This document shows, piece by piece, positions 34,335 to 40,876 of a stretch of 40,876 bases of DNA (positions are counted from its first letter, which is position 1; each line of letters opens with the position of its first letter). Location: the NCBI GenBank assembly GCA_002369155.1, contig DFEM01000157.1, positions 1 through 40,876 on the forward strand, read 5' to 3'. The DNA comes from Lachnospiraceae bacterium UBA3802 (GTDB lineage Bacteria; Bacillota; Clostridia; Lachnospirales; Lachnospiraceae). The position numbers and the translations under genes were made by a program. The notes beneath the pieces are model-generated. The model ran no database searches. It was not told the DNA's origin and saw only the letters and a program-made list of their open reading frames with translations.

Positions 34335-36685
34335 TGGATAATAAAACTTTAGATATTTTAGAGTACAACAAATTAATAAAGTTGCTCTCCGATCATGCAA
34401 CAAGTGAACTCGGAAAGATAAAATGCGCCTCTCTGCATCCTTTAAGGAATAGGGAGGCGATTTTAGACAGTTTAAAAAACACGCAGGATGCTGTTTCGCG
34501 TGTTCTTTGTGCGCGAAAAATATCTTTTTCGGGCAACCGCAATCTCGAGGAATGCTTTAAGGCTTTGAGTGTCGGAGCAAATCTTGATACATCGGAACTT
34601 TTAAAGATTGCGTCGTCGGCAGAATGTGCCAAGGCAGCAGCCTCTTACGGACTTGAAGAAGAAAGGGAAGATTCCTTAAAAAACATGTTTGAAGAACTCT
34701 TTCCTTTGGATGAGCTTTCGGGAAAGATAAGAAAGATAATTCTTTCCGAAGACGAAATAGCGGACGATGCTTCAAGTACCTTAAAGGATATAAGAAGAGA
34801 GAAGGTCAATACCACCGCGAAGATTCACTCCGACCTTAACAAGATGGTCAATTCCACATACAGAAGTTACCTTCAGGATGCGGTAATTACGATGAGAAAC
34901 GACAGGTACTGTATCCCTGTAAAAGCGGAATACAAGGGCAATGTCAAAGGTATCGTTCATGACCAGTCAAGAGGCGGAATGACTTTCTTTATCGAGCCTG
35001 CCGGAATAGTTGAATTAAACAACAGGATTCAGGAACTTGAGGTTGAAGAGAGAGAAGAAATCATCAGAATTCTTCATATGCTTTCGATGGAAGCGGCCGC
35101 TCATCTTGAGGAACTTAAATCCAATCAGGATATTTTGCGGGACCTTGATTTTATTTTCGCAAAGGCTCTTCTTGCCATAGACGAAGAAGCTGTCATGCCG
35201 GATTACGAGGCCGGAGAGTATATTGACATTAAGAAAGCCAGACACCCTTTTATAGACAAAGAGCGTGTGGTTCCGATAGATATTGTACTCGGTGAGAATT
35301 ATTCCTGTCTTATCGTAACCGGTCCGAATACCGGCGGAAAGACGGTATCTTTAAAGACAACGGGACTTTTATGTGCCATGGGTCAGTCGGGACTTTTTAT
35401 TCCCGCAGCTCCCGGAAGCAAGCTTAAGATTTTCAGAGATATTTACGCGGAAATCGGAGATGAGCAGAGTATCGAGCAGAATCTTTCCACATTTTCCGGC
35501 CACATGAAGGGAATAGTGAGAATCCTTAAAGAGGCAAATCACAACAGTCTTTGTCTTTTTGACGAACTTTGTTCGGGAACGGATCCGACTGAAGGTGCCG
35601 CTCTTGCGATAGCAATAGTTTCGAGACTTATGGAAAAGCGCGCCACGATTATGCTGACAACGCACTATTCGGAGCTTAAGGTGTTCGCATTCAATACCGA
35701 GGGTGTTGAAAACGCGTGCTGCGAATTTGACATAGAGACACTTTCGCCGACATACAAGCTTTACATAGGCATTGCAGGAAAGAGTAATGCTTTTGCCATA
35801 TCCGAAAAACTCGGTCTCGATAAGCGAATCATCGACAGAGCCGCAAAAGAAATGGATGAATCAAAGGGCGACTTTGAAGATTTGTTAAAAGATCTCGAAG
35901 AGACCAGAAAGAGCCTCGAAGCAGACAGAGAGGAAGAGGAGAGACTCAAAAAAGAAGTTGAAAAACTGAAGGAAGAACTTGATAAAAACAACCAAAGCGT
36001 TCGGGAGGCCAAAGAAAAGATTTTAAGAGAGGCCAGAGAAGAAGCAAAGAGTATCCTTGAAGATGCCAAGGAAGAAGCGGACGAAGCCATAAGACTTTAC
36101 AATGCCGGAACTTCAATTCAGGAAATGGAAAAGAAGAGAGCTTCGCTTCGTAAGAAAATAGATGACAATTCATCAAAGATAAGGGTAAACGAAAAGAAAA
36201 TCGACAATACAGACAAAAAGGTGGACGCGTCAAAACTCAAAGTCGGCGATACGGTCCGTTCGATTTCGCTGGGCATGACGGGCGAGGTCAAAAAACTGCC
36301 CGATGCCAAAGGCAATGTAATCATTGCTTCGGGCGTAATGGAGTTTAAGGTTAAAACGGGAGACTTGGTTTATGCCAAGGCCAAAGAAGAAAAGGAAGCA
36401 ACAAGACCTACTTCTTACGCATCGGGATTTTCAAAGTCCGCTACGATTTCTCCTGAGATTAATCTTTTGGGACTTAATTCGGATGAAGCCATCGCAAAGC
36501 TTGATAAATACCTTGATGATGCCTACTTATCCCATCTTCACAGTGTTCGAATCGTGCACGGAAAAGGAACCGGCGCACTTCGTGCGGCAATACATAAGTA
36601 TTTGAGGGGCATAGATTTTGTAAGTGAATTTGCGCTTGCCGAGCAGGGCGAGGGTGATGCCGGTGTAACTGTTGTGAAATTTTAG
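34334..36685 (+). CDS. mutS2: MutS2 endonuclease / ribosome-collision factor
   Basis: 783 residues, normal size. The N-terminal clamp and lever region is followed by Walker A GPNTGGKT (from residue 330), the signature FDELCSGTDPTEGAALA and TTHYSELK. A long charged coiled coil spans roughly 515-640. A KOW-like stretch follows (VGDTVRSISLGMTGEVKKL). The C-terminal Smr nuclease domain reads INLLGLNSDEAIAKLDKYL, then VRIVHGKGTGALRAAI. MutS2 was described as an anti-recombination nuclease and later as a ribosome-splitting rescue factor in Bacillus. It starts with a 1-base overlap on the upstream small gene. Confidence 0.95.
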   Translation: MDNKTLDILEYNKLIKLLSDHATSELGKIKCASLHPLRNREAILDSLKNTQDAVSRVLCARKISFSGNRNLEECFKALSVGANLDTSELLKIASSAECAKAAASYGLEEEREDSLKNMFEELFPLDELSGKIRKIILSEDEIADDASSTLKDIRREKVNTTAKIHSDLNKMVNSTYRSYLQDAVITMRNDRYCIPVKAEYKGNVKGIVHDQSRGGMTFFIEPAGIVELNNRIQELEVEEREEIIRILHMLSMEAAAHLEELKSNQDILRDLDFIFAKALLAIDEEAVMPDYEAGEYIDIKKARHPFIDKERVVPIDIVLGENYSCLIVTGPNTGGKTVSLKTTGLLCAMGQSGLFIPAAPGSKLKIFRDIYAEIGDEQSIEQNLSTFSGHMKGIVRILKEANHNSLCLFDELCSGTDPTEGAALAIAIVSRLMEKRATIMLTTHYSELKVFAFNTEGVENACCEFDIETLSPTYKLYIGIAGKSNAFAISEKLGLDKRIIDRAAKEMDESKGDFEDLLKDLEETRKSLEADREEEERLKKEVEKLKEELDKNNQSVREAKEKILREAREEAKSILEDAKEEADEAIRLYNAGTSIQEMEKKRASLRKKIDDNSSKIRVNEKKIDNTDKKVDASKLKVGDTVRSISLGMTGEVKKLPDAKGNVIIASGVMEFKVKTGDLVYAKAKEEKEATRPTSYASGFSKSATISPEINLLGLNSDEAIAKLDKYLDDAYLSHLHSVRIVHGKGTGALRAAIHKYLRGIDFVSEFALAEQGEGDAGVTVVKF

Positions 36686-36698
36686 AAAGGAAAGAAGA

Positions 36699-37403
36699 AT
36701 GATTTCAAAGCAAAAAATACTGATAGTGGATGATGACAATAATATAGCCGAACTCGTCTCTTTGTATCTGACGAAGGAATGCTTTGAGACTATGATTGTA
36801 AATGACGGCGAATCGGTAAAAGAAGCGCTTGAAACATTTGCACCAAACCTTATTCTTTTGGATTTAATGCTTCCCGGAATGGACGGATACCAGGTATGCC
36901 GCGAAGTAAGAGCCGAGAGTAAGATTCCCATTATCATGCTGTCCGCCAAAGGCGAGATATTCGACAAGGTCCTGGGCCTTGAACTCGGTGCCGATGATTA
37001 TATGGAAAAACCTTTTGACTCAAAGGAACTTGTTGCAAGAGTCAAAGCGGTACTTCGTCGCTGCAAAGAAAAGGAAGTAAAGACCGAAGAGAAACCCAAA
37101 ACAGCGCAGACGGTGGAATATCCCGAACTCAGAGTTTCTTTGACAGACTATTCGGTTATTTATAATGGCGAGAGCGTAAACATGCCTCCCAAGGAACTTG
37201 AACTTTTGTTTTTCCTTGCAAATTCACCCAATCAGGTGTTTACAAGAGAGCAGCTTCTCGATAGAATCTGGGGTTACGATTACCCCGGCGACACAAGAAC
37301 CGTGGATGTTCACATCAAGAGAATCAGAGAAAAAATCAGCGATCACGAGAAGTGGAAAATCGAAACTGTTTGGGGTGTCGGTTACAAATTCACTACAGTT
37401 TAG
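36699..37403 (+). CDS. OmpR-family response regulator (no adjacent kinase)
   Basis: 234 residues. The receiver has VDDDNN, phospho-acceptor in LILLDLMLPGMDGY, and Lys in YMEKPFD. A Lys/Glu-rich linker (KEKEVKTEEKPKTAQ) joins a winged-helix domain with PPKELELLFFLANSPNQVFTREQLLDRIWGYDYPGDTRTVDVHIKRIREKI. This resembles the WalR/PhoB group. The ribosome site AAAGGAAAG lies nearby. The next gene is yhaM rather than a kinase, so the partner kinase lies elsewhere. Confidence 0.92.
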   Translation: MISKQKILIVDDDNNIAELVSLYLTKECFETMIVNDGESVKEALETFAPNLILLDLMLPGMDGYQVCREVRAESKIPIIMLSAKGEIFDKVLGLELGADDYMEKPFDSKELVARVKAVLRRCKEKEVKTEEKPKTAQTVEYPELRVSLTDYSVIYNGESVNMPPKELELLFFLANSPNQVFTREQLLDRIWGYDYPGDTRTVDVHIKRIREKISDHEKWKIETVWGVGYKFTTV

Positions 37404-37415
37404 AACGGAGTTTTT

Positions 37416-38357
37416 ATGAGATACATTAAAGACATTAAAGACGGATGTGCCGTTTCGGATGTTTATCTTTGCAAAACAAAGAATTCGGCCACAACCAAAA
37501 ACGGAAAAGAATATCTGAATGTAATTCTGGGAGACAAGACCGGAAATATCGACTGCAAAATATGGAATGCGGACAGCGCCGGAATATCGGATTTTGAGCC
37601 GATGGATTACGTGTTTGTAAACGGTGAAGCCAAGACATTCAACGGCAATCTTCAGCTTGATATAAGACAGATCAGAAAAGCCGATGCATCAGAGGTTAAC
37701 GTGGAAGATTTTATTCCCACAAGCAAAAAAGATGTGGAAGAAATGTACGATGCAATTCTTAAATGCATTTCCACTGTAGAGAATAATTATCTTCATTCTC
37801 TTCTTGAAGAATTCTTCGTTAACGACAAGGAATTCATCGCAGCATTCAAATTATCGAGTGCTGCCAAGAGCATACATCATAATTTTGCCGGAGGTTTGGT
37901 AGAGCATACACTCGGCGTGGCAAGACTTTGCTCTTTTTATACCAAGCAGTATCCCGTTCTTAACAAAGATCTGCTTTTGACTGCGGCGCTTTGCCATGAC
38001 ATCGGAAAGATTTATGAATATTCTCCTTTCCCAGAGAATGATTATACGGACGAAGGAAATCTTTTGGGCCATATAGTAATGGGTATTGAGATGGTATCCG
38101 AGAAGATCAGGGAGATTCCCGATTTTCCCAAGGATATTGAGAATCAGTTAAAACACTGCATAGCAGCTCATCACGGAAAACTCGAGTTCGGCTCGCCCAA
38201 GAAGCCCGGCATCATTGAGGCTGTTGCGTTAAGTTATGCGGATGATACGGATGCCAAAATGCAGTCATTTATTCAGTTTATCGAGGATGCGGATACATAT
38301 GACTGGAATTATTCCAAAGCATTCGAGGGAAGCATTCGAATGACTAAGGATTTTTAG
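37416..38357 (+). CDS. yhaM: 3'-5' exoribonuclease YhaM family (OB-fold + HD)
   Basis: 313 residues, normal length. The N-terminal OB fold spans about 1-90 (VSDVYLCKTKNSATTKNGKEYLNVILGDKTGNIDCKIW). The HD domain shows HHNFAGGLVEHTLGVARL, ALCHDIGKI and IAAHHGKLEFGSPKKPGIIEA with metal-binding His and Asp. YhaM trims RNA and single-stranded DNA ends from the 3' side with Mn2+. GGAG precedes ATG 37416 by 5 bases. The gene lies 12 bases after the response regulator and is probably co-transcribed. Confidence 0.9.
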   Translation: MRYIKDIKDGCAVSDVYLCKTKNSATTKNGKEYLNVILGDKTGNIDCKIWNADSAGISDFEPMDYVFVNGEAKTFNGNLQLDIRQIRKADASEVNVEDFIPTSKKDVEEMYDAILKCISTVENNYLHSLLEEFFVNDKEFIAAFKLSSAAKSIHHNFAGGLVEHTLGVARLCSFYTKQYPVLNKDLLLTAALCHDIGKIYEYSPFPENDYTDEGNLLGHIVMGIEMVSEKIREIPDFPKDIENQLKHCIAAHHGKLEFGSPKKPGIIEAVALSYADDTDAKMQSFIQFIEDADTYDWNYSKAFEGSIRMTKDF

Positions 38358-38390
38358 TCACTCTGTATTTGTGATCGGAAGAGGTAAAAG

Positions 38391-38675
38391 ATGCCCGCAA
38401 ATGCTGAATGGAATAAAACAAAAGACAGGCTTGTGGAGGAAGTAGCCGCCCTTGGTTTTCCCAAAGAACTCGGTGAGATGGTTGCCAAGAATCTGGGCAG
38501 TCCCAAAGCAATGGAGAGAATGATAAGTTATCTTTCCTATGTTAAGCCCAATACCGCTGAACTGATTGTGGATGAAATGCTTGCGATATGTTCGGATATT
38601 GACGCGTGGAGAGACAAAAAAGAAAGTCTTGAAGCAAATGCAAAATACAATGAAATTTTAAATAACGGTTTGTAG
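38391..38675 (+). CDS. Small helical protein of unknown function
   Basis: 94 residues behind AGAGGT. The sequence is mostly helical and charged (LVEEVAALGFPKELGEMVAKNLGSPKAMERMISYLSYV) with no signal peptide or known motif. It follows yhaM by 33 bases and is likely in its operon. The family is not recognised. Confidence 0.7.
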   Translation: MPANAEWNKTKDRLVEEVAALGFPKELGEMVAKNLGSPKAMERMISYLSYVKPNTAELIVDEMLAICSDIDAWRDKKESLEANAKYNEILNNGL

Positions 38676-38712
38676 TTTCAAAGCAGTATTTCTTTTATTC
38701 GGAGGAAGAAGT

Positions 38713-39120
38713 TTGTTTACAATCGGAAAAAAGAATGTTGAAATAACCAATTACGAAAGAATCGTTTTATCCGAAACGGCCATGCGCGGCAAAAGCGAGT
38801 ACGAGGTCGTGAATAAAGGCGATAAGGCAGAGATTACTTTCTATCAGTACCGGTATTTGCAAAAAGAAGAGATAAAAACTCCGGAAAAAAGTGCAGAGTG
38901 CGGTAATGAGGAAGTTCTTGGGATTCTTAACGAATGCATGATATCAAAGTGGGATGATTTTCACGGAAAACACCCAAAGAATGTCAAAGACGGAATCATG
39001 TTTTCGTTTAATGCATTTGTAAATGACGGATGGAAAATCCACGCTGACGGGTCCGAAAATTTTCCGAAGAATTACGGAACTCTGACAAATTGGTTACGCG
39101 AAAAACTGTTCAGAAGTTGA
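38713..39120 (+). CDS. Small protein of unknown function with TTG start
   Basis: 135 residues. GGAGG (38701-38705) stands eight bases before TTG 38713, supporting a rare start. No motif recognised; the residues WDDFHGKHPKNVKDGIMFSFNAFVNDGW and NYGTLTNWLREKL look folded and soluble. It lies 12 bases before rlmD. Confidence 0.7.
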   Translation: MFTIGKKNVEITNYERIVLSETAMRGKSEYEVVNKGDKAEITFYQYRYLQKEEIKTPEKSAECGNEEVLGILNECMISKWDDFHGKHPKNVKDGIMFSFNAFVNDGWKIHADGSENFPKNYGTLTNWLREKLFRS

Positions 39121-39132
39121 TTTAAGAAGGAT

Positions 39133-40641
39133 ATGGAAAAAACTTACAAAAAAGACGATATTCTTACGGTTACAATAGAAGATTTCAGTGAAGACGGCCT
39201 TGGCATCGGAAAGGCTGACGGGTATGCGCTCTTTGTAAAAGATACGGTAGTGGGCGATACGTGTCGCGTCAAGATTATGAAGGCCAAGAAGAACTACGCG
39301 TTTGCACATCTCGAGGAGGTCATTAAACCCTCCTCTTTTCGTATTTCTCCGAGTTGTGAGAAGGCGAAAGCCTGCGGCGGATGCCAGCTTCAGGCATTAT
39401 CCTACGAAAAGCAGCTTGAATTCAAAGAAACAAGGGTTAAGAACAATCTGATTCGAATCGGCGGCTTTGACAAGGAATTCATCGACAGTATTTCAGAGTC
39501 GATTTTGGCGAATGACAATCCGTTCAGATACAGAAACAAAGCTCAGTACCCGATTGCATGGGACAAAAAAACAAACGCTCCGATTGCAGGATTTTATGCA
39601 GGTCATACACATTCGGTTATCCCTGTAAAAGACTGCCTTTTGGGACCAGAAGAATTTTCGGAAATAATGAGCATTATTCTTGATTTTATCAAGTCGGAAA
39701 AAATCCCCGTTTACAGCGCTGAGGAAAAAAGAAAAGGAATAAGACATGTCCTTTTACGAAAAGGATTCACCACAGGTGAGATCATGGTCTGCCTCGTACT
39801 CAGTGATGAATCGGCATTAAAGGACAAGGACAAACTGATTTCCCTTCTTAAAGCTAAAAATGTCACAAGCCTTTCCGTAAGCATCAATCCCCACGATACC
39901 AATGTCATCATGGGAGACAATTACAAAACGATTTACGGAAAAGATACCATAACGGATTATATCGGTGACCTTAAGTTCAATATTTCTCCGCTTTCTTTCT
40001 TCCAGGTCAATCCCACGCAGACCAAAAAACTTTACGCGAAAGCCCTGGAATATGCATCATTATCCGGTGAAGAAGCAGTTTGGGATTTATATTGCGGAAT
40101 CGGAACAATCTCACTTTTCCTTGCAAAAGATGCGAAGAAAGTATACGGCGTAGAGATTATTCCCGAAGCAATCGATGATGCAAGAGAAAACGCCCGGATA
40201 AACGATATAGAAAATGCAGAGTTTTTCGTCGGCAAAGCAGAAGAAGTCATCGACAGAATCTGGAGCGAACAAAAAGATAATCACGATTCAAACAGTGACG
40301 GTTACAAGATGATTCATCCGGATGTCATTGTAGTCGATCCTCCGAGAAAAGGGTGCGACGAACTCTGCCTCTCGACAATGCTTAAGATGCAGCCCGACCA
40401 CATAGTATATGTCAGCTGTGACAGCGCAACACTGGCAAGAGATTTGAAGATTCTTTGCGAGGGCGGATATGAACTTAGGAAAATATGCGCCTGTGATATG
40501 TTTTCACAAAGCGTGCATGTGGAGACGGTCGTGTTTTTGGGTAAAATAACTGACGGACCAAAGGACTATGTGAAGATTGGACTTGATGTGGAGGATTACT
40601 ATAAGATTAAGGATATACGGAATAAACAGGGGATTGAATAA
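39133..40641 (+). CDS. rlmD: 23S rRNA (uracil-C5)-methyltransferase, RlmD/RumA family
   Basis: 502 residues. The N-terminal TRAM domain (about 1-60) is followed by the [4Fe-4S] ligands Cys75, Cys81, Cys84 (CEKAKACGGCQ) and probably Cys168. The SAM-binding fold shows VWDLYCGIGTISLFLA and GVEI. VVDPPRKGCDE and the catalytic nucleophile Cys429 in VSCDSATLARDL complete the family signature. It methylates uridine at C5 in 23S rRNA (U1939 in E. coli; the Firmicute homologues RlmCD/YefA can act on U747 and U1939). A hairpin follows the stop. Confidence 0.93.
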   Translation: MEKTYKKDDILTVTIEDFSEDGLGIGKADGYALFVKDTVVGDTCRVKIMKAKKNYAFAHLEEVIKPSSFRISPSCEKAKACGGCQLQALSYEKQLEFKETRVKNNLIRIGGFDKEFIDSISESILANDNPFRYRNKAQYPIAWDKKTNAPIAGFYAGHTHSVIPVKDCLLGPEEFSEIMSIILDFIKSEKIPVYSAEEKRKGIRHVLLRKGFTTGEIMVCLVLSDESALKDKDKLISLLKAKNVTSLSVSINPHDTNVIMGDNYKTIYGKDTITDYIGDLKFNISPLSFFQVNPTQTKKLYAKALEYASLSGEEAVWDLYCGIGTISLFLAKDAKKVYGVEIIPEAIDDARENARINDIENAEFFVGKAEEVIDRIWSEQKDNHDSNSDGYKMIHPDVIVVDPPRKGCDELCLSTMLKMQPDHIVYVSCDSATLARDLKILCEGGYELRKICACDMFSQSVHVETVVFLGKITDGPKDYVKIGLDVEDYYKIKDIRNKQGIE

Positions 40642-40668
40642 CGATTATAGTTTATGTGGTTGACAGTG

Positions 40669-40703
40669 AGAGCCGCAGATGCAAAATATGCATTTGCGGC
40701 TCT
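40669..40703 (+). terminator. Hairpin after rlmD, probable terminator
   Basis: A 15-bp stem with one wobble (40669-40683 with 40689-40703) and a 5-base loop. The following GTTTATG has few T, so termination may be partial. Confidence 0.65.
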
Positions 40704-40719
40704 GTTTATGAGCAGGATA

Positions 40720-40767
40720 TTGACAAATTCGACACGCGTGTCTAAAATAAAAATAGACACACGTGTC
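40720..40767 (+). promoter_or_regulatory. TetR-gene promoter with two operator palindromes
   Basis: TTGACA (40720-40725), a 17-base spacer and TAAAAT (40743-40748). Palindrome GACACGCGTGTC (40731-40742) fills the spacer. A near copy, GACACACGTGTC (40756-40767), covers the likely start of transcription. This is a classic layout for autorepression by the TetR-family gene that follows. Confidence 0.75.
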
Positions 40768-40785
40768 GAAAAGGAGAGGTCAATT

Positions 40786-40876
40786 ATGGCAACAAAAAGA
40801 GAAAGAACAAGAGAATCTATCATAAAGGAATCGTACACGCTTTTTGCAGGTAAAGGCTTCAAGCAGGTGACAATGA
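40786..40876 (+). CDS. TetR-family transcriptional regulator, N-terminal part (3' end outside window)
   Basis: 30 residues are visible (MATKRERTRESIIKESYTLF...KGFKQVTM), matching the first helix and start of the TetR helix-turn-helix. It starts behind AAGGAGAGG and directly after two matching palindromes, which it probably binds. The effector and target are unknown. Confidence 0.8.
   Translation, partial: MATKRERTRESIIKESYTLFAGKGFKQVTM

Overview
The window looks like a chromosomal segment of an anaerobic Firmicute of the Lachnospiraceae (Butyrivibrio/Roseburia-like). This is inferred from the gene families: YesM/YesN signalling, an LplABC-type sugar transporter without its ATPase, YesL, a 2-hydroxyacyl-CoA dehydratase activase-like pair, MutS2, YhaM and a cluster-binding RlmD. 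AT-rich spacers with consensus sigma-A promoters and strong AGGAGG ribosome sites fit as well. No rRNA, tRNA or CRISPR array was seen.

Layout. (1) 1-1130: the end of an L-fucose/arabinose isomerase-family gene, a bidirectional terminator, and a xylose isomerase remnant on the minus strand that has lost its middle but keeps a perfect-looking promoter, operator and ribosome site. (2) 1191-9754: one run of seven plus-strand genes: a YesM/YesN two-component system, then a nonulosonic acid (pseudaminic-like) cassette of cytidylyltransferase, ATP-grasp enzyme, GT-C-like membrane protein, HAD phosphatase and synthase. (3) 9780-15534: terminator, promoter, sugar-binding lipoprotein, two permeases and an enlarged YesL-like protein. 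(4) 15636-20557: a MATE exporter converging on a minus-strand operon of acyl-CoA/AMP ligase, response regulator and histidine kinase. (5) 20684-25758: a patatin-like lipase and a dehydratase activase-like system split in two by a single in-frame stop codon. (6) 26114-27449: a self-contained element with about 34-bp near-identical inverted ends that encloses an Rpn/PD-(D/E)XK nuclease gene with its own promoter, terminator and a switch-like leader. (7) 27590-31097: a copper P-type ATPase that lacks its nucleotide-binding domain and carries a C-terminal CopZ-like domain behind an internal ribosome site, then a YhiN-family flavoprotein. (8) 31110-40641: an unknown lipoprotein, MTA/SAH deaminase, MutS2, an orphan response regulator, YhaM, small unknown proteins and RlmD. 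(9) The start of a TetR-family gene with two operators.

How they work together: regions 1-3 concern sugar uptake and metabolism plus cell-surface glycan synthesis. YesMN may sense extracellular carbohydrate and control its own operon and perhaps the transporter. Regions 7-9 are mostly metal handling and housekeeping. The most unusual items are the copper ATPase without an N domain, its internal CopZ start, the Rpn element with its leader RNA, and the incomplete nonulosonate cassette that carries a phosphatase.
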